A stretch of DNA of 64,000 bases from Volvox africanus (Eukaryota > Chlorophyta > Chlorophyceae > Chlamydomonadales > Volvocaceae): assembly GCA_030268105.1 (NCBI GenBank), contig BSDZ01000079.1:4982001-5046000 (forward strand). Direction: 5' to 3'. The notes below the pieces were generated by a model that was not told where the DNA came from, ran no database searches, and was given only the letters and a program-made list of their open reading frames with translations. The translations under genes and the position numbers were made by a program. Each line of letters opens with the position of its first letter. Position 1 is the stretch's first letter. This document shows positions 22,416 to 34,805 of the stretch, piece after piece.

Positions 22416-25400
22416 ATGGCTGAGAGCCTTCCATTAGGGTCGGACGGGTCAGCGCTGAACGAGAAAGTTGTTCCGGCGGCAGTACGCTCCTTTTTGGCTG
22501 CTACAAACAAAGTTGCTTCTACAGATACAACTCAGCATGATTTTTCTTCAGAAGACGGCGCAGCTCAGCAGAGGGACGCTAACGGCAACGGGCGCGCGGG
22601 CGTCAATTCGCGTGAAAGCAAGGACGAGCGCGGCGTGCAGCAGCCCAACCACGCTGATGATATGGAAGTAGAGCCCAACACAGAAAATCTCAACTTTGGC
22701 ACGTATCGCTTGGACATAGGGGGCACGTCCGGGGAGCCCGAGTCCGCGCCTGCGCCTTCGGTCGGGCACCCACCCGTGCGGCATACCATCCCGCAAGCAA
22801 CACCTGCCCCAGCGCCGGCCGCATCCCTCCTGCCTCCAGCCATCTTACCCGCCATCTGCCAGCTGCTCCTTGTCTACATTCGGCATGCGACGGTCATGAC
22901 CACGATACAGCAACCCACTGATGCAGCAGCTCTGAGAAACCCATCCCCCGCGGGGCAAGAGGCCCTTGGAGAGCAGCCACAGCAACAGCAAAAAAATCCC
23001 TCTTCGGTCCAGCAGTCCGCAGACGGCATGGATTCGCCGGCTCTTACAGCAGTCCGGCAGCTCAGAATCTTTGACATTCCGGCCACCCTACTCCTCCAGG
23101 CTGCGGCACATCTCATGGTTGTGGGGGCCATCTTACCGGCACATTACAAGGCGGTGCAGGCAAGACGTATTTGTGGGATACAGGTTTGACGCGTGAACTG
23201 TAGAGGGTGATGAACCGATCAATGCCAGTGCTGTGTGTGTGTGTGTATGTAAAAGAGAAAGAGAGGGAGAGAGAGAAAGCAATCCGTAATAGGAAAAAGT
23301 CCATGATGTTTCTAATAATCAAGTAACTCTCGTAATGCTGCGATCCTAACTTGCATAGTTGTGGCTGTTGTGAAAATTCAAAATACGCGTCGTTCAGGTG
23401 TTATCTTTGGCGGCGCCTCCATCGCCGTGTCGAGCCCTATCGTAATACAAAGCAACACAACAATAGAACCCACTACCTAAACCTGCAGGCTGAGCTGGCT
23501 CCCAACGTTCTACCCATCCTGCCTGGGCTTCCACCCTGGGCAGAAGGCGAGGCAAGGCCGCCGGCATCGGCGGCAGTTGCGGCCGTGGCAACGGCATCAA
23601 ACGCTCCACCTAGCGCCACTATTGTGGCGACGGATCCGGCCGCTCATGCAGTGCTCTCACGCGGTACGGAGCCACCCGCAAGGGTAGATGACCGAGTCGA
23701 AGGCGAGGCTGGGGCTGATGCATGTGCCACTGGGGAGATGCCACTGGGCGTGACGCCTTTACGTCCAGGGCTATCGACTGGCGCCATCGCTGCCAATCGG
23801 GATTTGGGCGCCGGCACCGGACCGAGGATTGGCCATGGTGGAGCGCATGCGCCCACAGACGCAGTTGCGTCAATATGGGTTGGTCAGGGTGCAAGCCCGT
23901 CACCGCAGCGGCTGGGCCTGGGGCGCAGGCTTTTCACTGCCATCGCAGAGCAACTGCCAAAAAGTGAGAAAGTGCGCGTCTCAATTTTTCCTTGTCTGCA
24001 GCTGCCCGGCCTGCCTTCCCTGCCAGAGTGTGGCTAATGACTTGCATTGCCCTGTTCACCTCGTCAGTTTGAAGGTTGTGTGTGCGCGCCCCGTCCCACA
24101 CGGGGCACACAGTCGATTGTGGACACACAGTCACCTTGCAGTCGGGAGCGGAGGTTTTGGGATATCAAGAGACTTCCGCATCAAGTGGTGCCACAGGTGT
24201 TCACACAGGACAGGAGCTCCTTCCTGTGGGAGCACTGTGATATTCCTGTGAGCTGCAGAAATAAGCCTTCCCTCCCTTCCCTCCCTTCCCTCCCTTCCCT
24301 CCCTTCCCTCCCTTCCCTCCCTTCCCTCCCTTCCCTCCCTTCCCTCCCTTCCCTCCCTTCCCTCCCTTCCCTCCCTTCCCTCCCTTCCCTCCCTTCCCTC
24401 CCTTCCCTCCCTTCCCTCCCTTCCCTCCCTTCCCTCCCTTCCCTCCCTTCCCTCCCTTCCCTCCCTTCCCTCCCTTCCCTCCCTTCCCTCCCTTCCCTCC
24501 CTTCCCTCCCTTCCCTCCCTTCCCTCCCTTCCCTCCCTTCCCTCCCTTCCCTCCCTTCCCTCCCTTCCCTCCCTTCCCTCCCTTCCCTCCCTTCCCTCCC
24601 TTCCCTCCCTTCCCTCCCTTCCCTCCCTTCCCTCCCTTCCCTCCCTTCCCTCCCTTCCCTCCCTTCCCTCCCTTCCCTCCCTTCCCTCCCTTCCCTCCCT
24701 TCCCTCCCTTCCCTCCCTTCCCTCCCTTCCCTCCCTTCCCTCCCTTCCCTCCCTTCCCTCCCTTCCCTCCCTTCCCTCCCTTCCCTCCCTTCCCTCCCTT
24801 CCCTCCCTTCCCTCCCTTCCCTCCCTTCCCTCCCTTCCCTCCCTTCCCTCCCTTCCCTCCCTTCCCTCCCTTCCCTCCCTTCCCTCCCTTCCCTCCCTTC
24901 CCTCCCTTCCCTCCCTTCCCTCCCTTCCCTCCCTTCCCTCCCTTCCCTCCCTTCCCTCCCTTCCCTCCCTTCCCTCCCTTCCCTCCCTTCCCTCCCTTCC
25001 CTCCCTTCCCTCCGATGGCTCAGACACTGAGCTGGACAGCATTTTGCCCCCGCTATATGGCTACTCCGGCGTTCTTTACAGAATCATGGGGACAGCTGAC
25101 GTAAGTCCGTATGTATGCGCGCGTGCTCCCAGAAGTTGGAATCAGCGCCTTGTAAGGCCTTCAGCACTGAGGACGGGCGTTCAGCGAGACTCCCCTATGG
25201 TCCCGCTTTGGCCATTCATACGGAATCAGGAGCCATGGAAAGGCCACAACTTGACCTTCATAGTCCTCCTGGCGCCTGGCACCAGCTGGCCATCTCGACT
25301 TCCAACAATGCTTAGTCATCATGCTGTCATGGCTCCTGGCTGGCATTCCAAGTTTTACTGAAACTCACTCATACCGTCTGTGATTACATCTGCAGGTGGG

Positions 25401-28400
25401 GGCGGCGCTCTGGGATGGGGGTGTGCTGCGGGACTTAGGCTCCTACTCCACACCCTCAGACGCACGCCAGAGCATGCTCATGACCACGCGGCTCGTCGCC
25501 GCTGGCGCAGTTGTCGCCGCTGCAGCGGTGCCGCAGCCCAAACCTGCCCCGAGCGCTGCAGGAATCGGCAAGGTGGCGGCTCGTAAGGTGGCGGCCGTCC
25601 CAAACGCAGCCGATAAGAAGGCGACGACTTTGTTTGCCACCGCAGCAGCTGACGTCGAGACTGGAGCTAGTGCTGAAGCTGGCGTAGGTAATCGCGCCGG
25701 CGCCCGTGCGGGGCAGGGTCAAGATGCCGTTGAGCCAGACGTGGCAGAAGCTGCTGAGCAGCTGCTGCTGCTGCGCATGGCGCAGGCGGCGGCGCCTTTG
25801 GAAGCGCCCGGTGCAGGACGGCTGGCTGCAGGGCCACAGTCAGAGTCACAGCCGGCGGATAGAGAGCAGCGGCAGCAACGGCAGAGCAAACCGGAGGACA
25901 AGGGGGGGATGCTTGTAGTGCAACCTCAGCAGCCAGTTCGAGTACCTCCGGAGCAATCGCCATTGCAACACCAGCAGCCTGGGGCCGCAGCGGTGGCGGC
26001 CACGGTAACGTCAGCAGCCTTGCACGTGGCTGGCGGAGACCAGGCAAATGCAGCGGTGGTGGCTCCAGGCACAAAAGTACCGCTTACACGGGATGTTTCC
26101 GAGGACGTGCAACAGCCTGCCAGTCGTCTTGCTGCTGCTGCCGCGGTTGGGGGCGGTGCTGATGCTTCATCGTCAGTTGCCATTGCGGTTGACGCGGGGC
26201 CAGTGGCGTCAAGGTATCCACTGGGGACGCCTCAAGCAGCGCAGCAGCGGGGACCCTCCACGGCGGCATGCGCGCCCCCCCGGGTGCCCATGCCGCCTCC
26301 TGGTGAACGCTCCCCACGTCAGCTTGCGCGGGCGGATGCCACTGCTGGCGCAGCTGCCGCGGCGAATGCGTCACCGACGCTGGCCCTACCAGCCAGAAAT
26401 CCGGTGATCGGGCCGGGTGGCGGTAGTGAAAGGCAAGGTGAGCCACTTTCTAGGACATCGGACACCAGGATGCTGGCTATGTCCGCAGGTGGGCCCAGAT
26501 CCGCAGGTTCCAGGACGCAAGCGCAGCGCGGTAGCCAGCCGCAGCAGCAGCTGCTGCAACAGATGCAGCAATTGCGTTACCAGCAACAGAAGCTACAACA
26601 GCAGAAACAGAAACAACAAGAATATAAACATCTGCAACACCTTCCCCCATCACAGCACCAGCACGCGCATCCGAGCCCTGTGAACTCAGAGAAAGGTGAG
26701 GATGCTCAACGGAGCATGGGAGTGGTGTATTCCTCTTTAGCTTCTTGGACTTTAACCGCCTTCACAATTACCTGTGCGATACCCCCCGTCATGACGGATG
26801 GGATCAAGTGTAGTGCGTGTATTACGTGCCTCATTAAGTATTTTTGATATGGGGGGCTTCAACAGGGACAAGATATGTAGCGATCAATTAGGTAAGTGGC
26901 CTGGGAATTCTGATGCGCACGCTTCTGCTTGCTCTTCATTGACCCCTTTGCTGCCTTTGACCTTTGCTGCCTTTGTAGCGGCGGCAACACCAGCAGCTGC
27001 AACAGCTCCTGCGCCAGTGACAAATACCCTGGGCGCTGCAGCGGGAACAGGACCAGCATCCATGGCTACTCGAAAGCGGCTAGCGCAATCTGAGGGCCCT
27101 GTGGGACGTTTAGTCCACCCCGATTCTCCACATGCAGTAATCTCAGGGGGGCTCGGCTTCGTAGGGGCCAGCGCTGCTGCCACTCCGTCATGCAAGGCAT
27201 CGGCGGCAGGAGCAGCCACGGTGGTAGCGGCCGCTGTCGGGACTGGCAATGGGCCGTCCGAATCAGGCGCCGTGTCCACGGTGAGGGCACGCTGTACTGG
27301 GACGTGTTGTGGATTTAGGGCGTCTTAATACCATTATGCGATCGTGAGTATTCAGCCGGCAATGTCTCTAAAGAGCTCCAGGGCCTCAATACCTGACTGT
27401 GTATGTGGTGTACATGTCGGCACAGTCTTTGCTCGCGCCAGTAACTGTCTTCTGTCCGTGTCCTTACCAGGCCGACCGCGAAGGGCAGCTGCTGCTAGAC
27501 TTGCTCTCCCGCAGCCAATCCCTGCCGTCAGATTTAAGCCGAGAGGCCCTCGCCGTGCTCATCAACAGCACCGAGGGTCTAGCAGCGTTGCTGGCGCTGC
27601 TGCAGCGGTCCAAGCCGCCGCAGCAGCCGCAGGCGACAATAAGCAGAGGGTTCGCGGATGGGGACCCGGTCGCTCCAGCACCGCCGAAGGTTTCTGCCCC
27701 GACGGAGCGAGGGCTCCATCCTGAGGAAGAAGAAGAGTGGGCTACGACAGCCGCGTCACAGAATATGCGCGGCTTGAGCGGGACCGCGCAAGTGGCGCCA
27801 CCACGGCGCCGCTACTACGTTGCGCACTCGCACGGTGGGCATGCACCTGCCATCGTGTCACCGCCGCAGCAGCAGGTACACCAGCAGCAGCTGCATCATG
27901 GCCGTGGGGACTCGGGGACCCAGGCTGCTGCACATGCGTACGAGTTGTTGCCAATGCAGCGAGTGTTACGCATGGGAAGTGGCAACAGCCTAGGCAATGG
28001 CAACGACCCTAGCCGGATGTACCGGGATGAGATTTTAAGGTTCTCCCTAGCTGACGACATGCGGGAAGCTTCCTGCAGGGGGAACGCTGGCAGCGGTGGC
28101 ATTACCAAGCGTCCGGCAGTCCCGCGGACCCATTCTGATGCGGCGGCCACGATGGATGGCGAGCCGTCTCCTGCGATGCACGAGACAGTGTTCGTCTTAG
28201 GTCCAAGCGGCGGCGGCGTCGAGGGGACAGAACAGCAGCGCGGCGGCGACGGTGCAGGCGCCGTCGGCAGGTCACTGCCAACCTGGACAATTACCCAGCG
28301 CAATGGCAGCAGCAGGGGTGGCGGCAGAGGCAGCCGCAGAGTGCCTGTGGAGGATTTTGAGCCAGAGCTCCGGCAGGGGCATGCTGGTGGGGCTTCCGCC

Positions 28401-29778
28401 GCCCCCAGCAGCCGCAATGTGGGGGGTAGAGGTCTGGTATTAATGCAGACCCCCGGCGGCTACACAGCCCCGCATGTCACGGCCACTGGCCGCGTGGCGG
28501 CGGCAGCGGCCGCCGGGGCTGCGATGGACTTTCCGCCTTCTGAACATCAGGGAATGGATGACCCCGGAGCCGGTTGTGAGGGCTGCCGCACGAGCAGCGG
28601 TGCCACGGGCCCCTTGCCTGCGGCTGCGACCTCGCAGCTACTCGCCCGCAGCACTCTGATGCGCTCAGGACCCAGCGGCGATAGCGGCGGCGGCGGAGCC
28701 TCGCGGTATGGATCTGTGGCAGAACCCGGCAACGGAGGCAACGCCCACATGCCGCGGCGGCGCTACCCACAAGAGCACTCCCCTGCCTTAGGCAATGGTG
28801 GCGGCGGCGGCAGCGGCTCGGTGTATCAACAAAGTGCCGTTGCGGACCGTGCCCAACGGCCCTTTCCGCCGAACATGCTACAGCCGATGAGTCGGCCAAC
28901 GGCGAGGAAGCCAAAGCACAGTGTGCACAGCTACAGCCCATTCTTCAGCAGCTCGGATGGACGCGGCGGCGGAGGCTGTGTTGGCGGCGGGGTCTGCCAT
29001 GGGAGAAGCGCTGGAGCTGCGTACAGCTCCCTTTTAGACGCGACGTCTGCCCAGTATCCCGCACAGCATCAACGGCAGGTCAGCACCTCGCTGCCGTCGT
29101 ACGGCGCAAATCACGTGGATTTCGGAACTTCGATGGACGAGTGTGGCCAGCTTCAGGGATACGAACCGGCGCCAGAGGCGTCGGCGGAGGAGTGTGAGGG
29201 CGTCGGCGGCAGCGCTGCCACCGCCGCACCCGGCGGTGCAATGCTTATCCGCTTAGGCGACGCCATCGAGGATGAGACCACCAGCACGGACGTAAGCGGC
29301 AATGGCAACAGCGCTGCGGGGAGACGTGGTGGCGATGGCGGCAATATTGTCGCCGACGTGCCGCCGCAGGCGAAGCGGCCCCGCCACGCACACGTGCCGT
29401 CCTCCCGCGAGTACGGCGGGGTGACCAACCTCATGGGTCTGGGCATCCAAGAGGTGTGTTCTTCGCGCCCGCCTGATGCCGTACGGGACTAGCAATCGCT
29501 TTTGGGACACTCCCGTTGCTGGTATTGTTAACCTGGTAGAGTTATCCACATCTATCGCATGCACCTTCTTGCCTTGTATTGGCCCTTCGTCTGTTTTTCC
29601 TGACCGCGATGCAGGCGTCCTTTATTTCCGGCGCACGCTACTTCATCACTATGGGTATTTGGGCTACTGGACTGCCAATGTTGTTGTTGTTGCTGCTGCT
29701 CCTGTTGTTGTTGTTGCTGCTGCTGCTGCCACCCTTCAGGCACTCGCCTTGTTCCAGCGGCACGGCACGCAGCTGTGA
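22416..29778 (+). CDS. Large low-complexity protein of unknown function with a Leu-Pro-Ser repeat, 7 exons
   Basis: Proposed exons: 22416-23159 (GC-AG donor CAG/GCAAGA; alternative GT donor after 23183), 23489-23963, 24259-25100, 25396-26695, 26979-27280, 27471-29453 and 29740-29778. All phases close, giving about 1894 residues. The start ATG at 22416 has a good context (GAAATGGC). Non-repetitive islands are LRIFDIPATLLLQAAAHLMV, YGYSGVLYRIMGTAD joined to VGAALWDGGVLRDLGSYSTP, REGQLLLDLLSRSQSLPSDL with EALAVLINSTEGLAALLALL, and a C-terminus LMGLGIQE-ALALFQRHGTQL. The rest is Ala/Gln/Gly/Ser-rich, with a Gln-rich coiled-coil-like tract near 26530-26640. Exon 3 is almost entirely the 9-bp satellite. 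I do not recognise a domain. Transcription-related or scaffold roles are only guesses, so none is assigned. Confidence 0.65.
24266..25013 (+). repeat. Perfect 9-bp satellite (TTCCCTCCC) x ~83
   Basis: 748 bp of TTCCCTCCC without a single deviation that I could see. As the unit is three codons, all frames stay open: two plus frames read Leu-Pro-Ser, one reads Phe-Pro-Pro, and the minus strand reads Gly-Arg-Glu. The purine strand is GGGAGGGAA repeated, which fits G-quadruplex runs, and the unit is mirror-symmetric, which fits triplex (H-DNA). The plus frame CTT-CCC-TCC runs into DGSDTELDSILPPLYGYSG and on to the next exon with matching phase. Confidence 0.98.
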
Positions 29779-29994
29779 GCGAGGGGCTCGCCAGCTTCCT
29801 CGGGCGCCCAACGAGTTATTGCAGGTGGTACGAACCAGCCTGGCTATGAGTCCCCTCGTCGGGCCGATTGGGTCCATGTAGGCGCCATTTCCCAGGATAT
29901 GTAGGCTTTGTCCGTCTGTAGGCTTTATCTATACCTTTGATATGGGCATTTCCAAACTGGAAGAACCTTTGCCTGTTTCGCATACACATGCGGA

Positions 29995-29999
29995 TGTAA
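29995..29999 (+). terminator. Candidate poly(A) signal (TGTAA)
   Basis: TGTAA 217 bp after the stop of the seven-exon low-complexity gene. It is the first such motif in that direction. Confidence 0.45.
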
Positions 30000-30444
30000 T
30001 TGTTTGCTAGCATATGGGGCGAGTTGTGGCGTAAACCCATCCTAAGATCCATAAGAAGATCCCGTTCCAGTATGATGGCATGCCTGGACTATGTGTTACA
30101 CCGTTCGCGCGCCGCGTTACACCACAGCACGCCGGTGCCCATTTCGTGGAAAGTTGAGTCTCAGATATTGGCAACCTGAGAATCCCGCCGCCGCGGCGCC
30201 GGCATGTTTTCGCGCCGCATTTTCTGAAACTACTGACCCTCAAAAACACCTTAAGGTAAGATCATCGCCAGGGTTGCGGCAGCAGCTCGTAGGGCTCAAT
30301 ATCCCTTTGGATGAGAATCGCGTGTGGTTCCTTCAACACATTCCTCAACGGCCGGGTACCGTTTGGTTGTGTGTGTTTTTCCTTGCTGGAATGCACTCCA
30401 TTGACATCCTCGATGGCTGAATGTAACCCCTTAGTTGTGTGTAG

Positions 30445-30792
30445 TGTGTAGGATAGGGGGGTACATCACCCGTGGCCACTAACCTGGCAGTCCCTACCTT
30501 CCCCGGTGTTTCGGGGCACCCTCATCCAGTCTCCCATGCCGACTTCTCCGAAATCAGTGGTTTTCCCAGGTTCAGCACCCACCACCAGCATCCAGCGGAA
30601 TCTGCCGAATCAACTAAGGCGTCAACTCCGCTACTGGTTAGTTCGCAGGTCACTTTAATTGGGGTCGCCACCGTCCATCGGCATGGGGGCACCCTGCCCT
30701 TAACTTTAGGGTCTTTGGCCCGCTCTCGGTCGTGGTAGAACCTGGAACTCCAGGGGCATATTAGTCGTGCCATAACAGTCGTGCCTGAACAC
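30445..30792 (+). mobile_element. 348-bp dispersed element, copy 1 (forward)
   Basis: Begins TGTGTAGGATAGGGGGG and ends GTGCCTGAACAC. It is about 97% identical by eye to the reverse complement of 35527-35875. The ends TGTGT...AGG and CCT...ACAC(A) are inverted relative to each other, as in a short terminal inverted repeat. An internal open frame of 88 codons is present in both copies, but nothing recognisable is encoded. It is probably non-autonomous. Confidence 0.8.
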
Positions 30793-32808
30793 GAGTTATG
30801 ACGACGCCGTGTGGACATACAAACCTCAATAACGGCTGGCACAGACAGTTGGCTTAGATGGTGTCACATTGACTTAAATTGGATTTTGGGTAAGTATGAG
30901 TGGCTGAGTTTTCGTTGTCTCTAGCGTCACGAGGGCCTTGAGCACCTGGGCGCGTAAGACTTGCTACCGCTCCATATTTGCCGCAAGTGGGGCAGTGATG
31001 GGCATGGGAACCCCGTATGCGCCTCCTCGGCATACTTGCTTGTGTATGTGTGAGTGCGAGTGTATGTATGTGTGAGTGTGTGACGCAGTGATGGACTCCC
31101 TGAGGTTCATAGAGCTGCCTAGATTGGTCGCAAACAAGACGTCGTCGCCCGTGCTCTATATCTAGCGCCGTTGTGGGCTGCTGTTTGACGGAGACGGTTC
31201 GCTGTTTCCTTAAAAACAGTAATGACTGCACAAACGAGTGCGTCAGACTCTTTTTGGGGTAGTTTGATTGATGTCACACCCCCGTGCTGCGTGCTGCGTG
31301 CGGGGTCGTGTTGCTAGTTATCAGTTCTGTCGTTGCGTGGCAGACGACTAGTCTGCATGCTGGATATAGAGGGCAATTTACGAATGGCTGCTAGCTGGTG
31401 GCATTTGAGCATTTTAGTATTTTTGTTCGTTAAGGGCTGTTCTTTCGGTTTACCTACCTGTCGGTCCGTCCGTTGCGTTGTGGCAAAGTCTTGCTTGCGT
31501 AAGGGGGAGAGTGAAGGAAGGGACGGCGGTACTAGGGAGGAAGCGGAGGGGGAGAAGAGGAGGGGCAGGGGACATAGGAGCGGAATATATACAGCTTGGT
31601 TGCATACGGGGTTTCCCCTCCGTTCTAACGGCTATACAATTATCGTCCACCGTGAACTGTTTGCCTTCATGTTATCTGCCGGGCCTGTTATTATGAGGGA
31701 GCATTTCCACTTTGGAGCTAGCGTTAGCGCCTATGGTGCTTTGGGCGAGGCCTGCAATTACGAGTGAAATAGATGGGGATCATCGCCTTATTCGCAAGTC
31801 TGGGCAATCCTCGGCTCCAGACTGCATGTCTTGATGAGGCTCGCCAAAAAAGAGGCATGAATAATATGTGTCATCCGCAGCATCGGTTGGCTCACTTGCC
31901 AGCGAGGTTGTTTCCAAAAAGCGTTTCCTTTTTATGTCTGACCCTGTTAAGTACGCTGTGCACGGTTGTGCATCGGCGTTGGCTGGGCAGGAGGGTGTTT
32001 GCAGCAGCTGCATTTATATTGGCTGCCGTGGAAGCTTGGGATTTCTGGGCAGCGGTTTTATGCCACGTATGCACTTCCTGACTGCCGGCAGGGGATGGCT
32101 CCATCGGACATATTTGCCATCTGTTGGAGGGCGCAGGCATGCTAAGGCAGCAGCTGGTTGAGGCAGCAGCCTTTACTTTAAGTTAAATAAAGGCGAACGA
32201 ACTGCCTCCGCCTTACGTAGCCACTGCCTTATAGCTCGTCCCCTGCCTGGAGGCATCGTCGTCTGCTTGCTTCTGCAGGGTTCTGGGTGGGTGGGTGGCG
32301 CCCGTCATGCATGCCTTACTGCTCTGGATGCATGCACATATATACTGCGAAGGAAGCCTGTCAGTTTCTTGACTCCTGTCGGCAAATCCATGTGGGCTTT
32401 GCCGTGCTTCGCTTACGTCTCTGTCACTTACACCAGTTTCGTTTTTTCACCCTGTCGCATCGTTCTTCTTGCTTGAGCGGTAAGTGCGCTTCTCCCCCCT
32501 GTGAATGACAAGGCTTTCGTGGTGGCGATAATGGGTGGTGGCGGCACTTAGGTGCCGTGGTAGCAGCACGCGCGTACGTAAGGGCAAGTAAAGGCATGGA
32601 TCAAACAGACATGTTGACACACATGCAAGCTGTCCTTTCCCTGATGACGTGTCCTTGATTGGTTTCGTTATTTTCCAACGAATGGTTCGGGCACATGCAC
32701 GAACTACATGCATGTGAAGGTATCGTGTCCATTGGAGGACATGCAGCCGAACCGTGAATATGGGCAAGATTGTGTGATTGGTAATGCTCGTATCACTACT
32801 ACTCAACT

Positions 32809-32905
32809 GTAGTATCCTGGGGGTATCTACGGCTAATATCCAGGATGATCAGGAAACCGGACATCTTCCGATCGGGCCTTTCCTGTTAGGCGGATATTAT
32901 TACAA
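32809..32905 (+). repeat. ~100-bp dispersed repeat (CTTCCGATCGGGCCT family), copy 1
   Basis: Runs from GTAGTATCCTGGG to GGCGGATATTATTAC with the core GGACATCTTCCGATCGGGCCT split around it. The start GTAGTATCC and the end GGATA-TTAC are imperfect inverted repeats, and an inner ATCCTGG...CCAGGAT pair could form a hairpin. Other copies are at 40572-40676, 47830-47918 (-), 49302-49415 and 58811-58946. Confidence 0.8.
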
Positions 32906-34439
32906 AGATACATCACCAACTTGCCTGCATCTGTAGCCCATATGACCGTATGCTAAGGACAGAGGGCATGCACATGGTGATAGTTGTTGCTTGGCGTACC
33001 CATTTTGGTTATCGTGGGATGTGATTATCCCGCAAAAACCACTAGATGCTCACTGCTATGCCGTTTGCGTCATATAATACTCGTACGTCACCAAATAAGG
33101 AGTTGGGGCTGCATTTATTCAATGAATAGGTTCACCATTGAACCTGGTGGTCCTATCTAATTGTTTGATGTTAAAACCGATCCATGTGTAGGAGCGGAAA
33201 CGGCGGTTGAGGATCTTGCTTAAGCTTTGGGTGGGGGATGGGCACAAAATGGATGTACGTGATTGCCGTGACGGCCTAAAGGCTTTGAAATGCGTGGGTG
33301 GTTGTTGCTTTCATGGGTGGGTAATGCATGATTGACAATATGTGGGGGTCGCTTCTTTTGCTGACTGGATGGCTAGCGGGCAAGCAGGGGGAAGGCTTTG
33401 CCGGGTGTGCAACATTTCTCGCGCGTCTTAACTCAATATTATCTGCATGCAGTAATGGTAGATAAGAGTAGATAACAATAATATGAATGGTATTTGAGTG
33501 ACACGATACTGTAACCATTTCGACTTCTGGTATGTAAATCAATAATCGACTCTGGTATATAAATATGTATGTGTATATATGCGCTGTTTATATAATTGTG
33601 CAAGTAGTGTTCCGCTGACTACTGTTGGGAAATACTGAGAGCTGCAGGAATGTATGCGTATCAGCTAAAGTCTGCTGGGAAAATGAAATTTGGTGGGTCT
33701 CTCCCGTAAATAAAGGCCCCCAACCCCGCTGAAAGTGTATTTATATATACACTTTATGTAAATGTCGCCACAGTCTACTTGAACGGATCTCCTTTATTCA
33801 TTCCACATTACTGCGTTTTTACGTACCTGAAGCTGGCGAATAAATAATTTTCAAAATGAAGTCATCTACCCTTGCAAGGGCGCGCGGGGATGGCGAAAAA
33901 TTATCTTGAATTCACTCATTTGACACATTATTGCTCGCCAGCTACATGCCATCCACCTATCTACACCATCTTCTGCTGGCATGTAAACATACACCATCAA
34001 CCATCTTGCTTGCTTCAATTACACACACAACTCCAACGTACCATACGCACATACATCCAAACACACCTGGATTCAATCAAACCAATTGTTAACTCCCCAT
34101 GTCCCACCGTCTCGCTCGCCTCTTAAAACCTCCATCCGTCCCACTTACATACAGCTCTGCGGGGGCGCCAAAAAACTGCCATCCATCCACAAAGCCAAAT
34201 ACTGTCAGATAGAGTACAGCACGCAGCTTGCCTTGCTTTGCTTTCCTCATATCCATCATCAGGCGCTTTCATCGCTCCGATTTATTACATACCTCGCTCC
34301 GAGTTATCTGGGATGGAGTAGATTTCCCCATGCCCCCTAGGAAGGTGATAAAGAAGGCCGTAGCTCGTTAGCAAATAAGCCATTTGATCATTATCAAGCA
34401 TGCACCGCGCTGATCTCCTCATCCTCTGTTCATGACTGA

Positions 34440-34560
34440 TCTGTGTAGCTAGTGTAGCCGTACATGTACGGGCCACACACCAGCACAATATCAAGGTGCA
34501 GAAGCACCTTGTCAGCATCTCGAGAGGCCTTTGAGGCTCTCAACTACTACAGCTAGGGCT
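34440..34560 (+). repeat. Dispersed hairpin repeat (CTCGAGAGGCC family), copy 2
   Basis: Contains the perfect hairpin AAGGTGC-AGAA-GCACCTT, then CAGCATCTCGAGAGGCC and a second imperfect hairpin GAGAGGCC...GGCTCTC, ending CTCAACTACTAC. It is close to 43575-43690. A more diverged relative sits at 34690-34805, and another remnant lies near 35925-35965. Confidence 0.75.
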
Positions 34561-34689
34561 AGCTAGTACCCGGCCCCGTACATCAGATGTGCGGGTCCTA
34601 ACCACCTATAAACAACTGTCAAAAATTCAGACCAACAATCCCGGAAATGATTTTACATAGTCGTACATACGTAAGTACTCTGCACGCAC

Positions 34690-34805
34690 GTGCCGGATGT
34701 AGTCGGCAGTGTACGGCATTCGCAAACGCAATATAACGTGCAAGCACCCACTCATACATCAGCTTTTCGAGTGGCCTTTGCGGCACTCAACTACATACTA
34801 AGCCA
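34690..34805 (+). repeat. Diverged member of the CTCGAGAGGCC repeat family
   Basis: Same order of blocks as 34440-34560 (GTGCAAGCACC, CATCAGCTTTTCGAGTGGCC, GGCACTCAACTACAT), but with many substitutions. It lies 130 bp after that copy, in the same orientation. Confidence 0.5.

Noticed and set aside
24047..25030. Plus-strand ORF of 327 codons ending in RWLRH after the satellite
   Set aside because: It is in the other Leu-Pro-Ser frame and stops right after the repeat, whereas the accepted frame continues into non-repetitive sequence and a matching splice donor.
24131..25042. Minus-strand ORF of 303 codons reading Gly-Arg-Glu repeats
   Set aside because: It is open only because the 9-bp unit has no stop in any frame. 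Its flanks on the minus strand lack coding features, while the plus frame joins neighbouring exons in phase.
27896..29564. Long minus-strand ORFs opposite the low-complexity gene
   Set aside because: GC-rich repetitive codons leave several frames open. The plus frame is longest, spliced in phase and continuous with neighbours.
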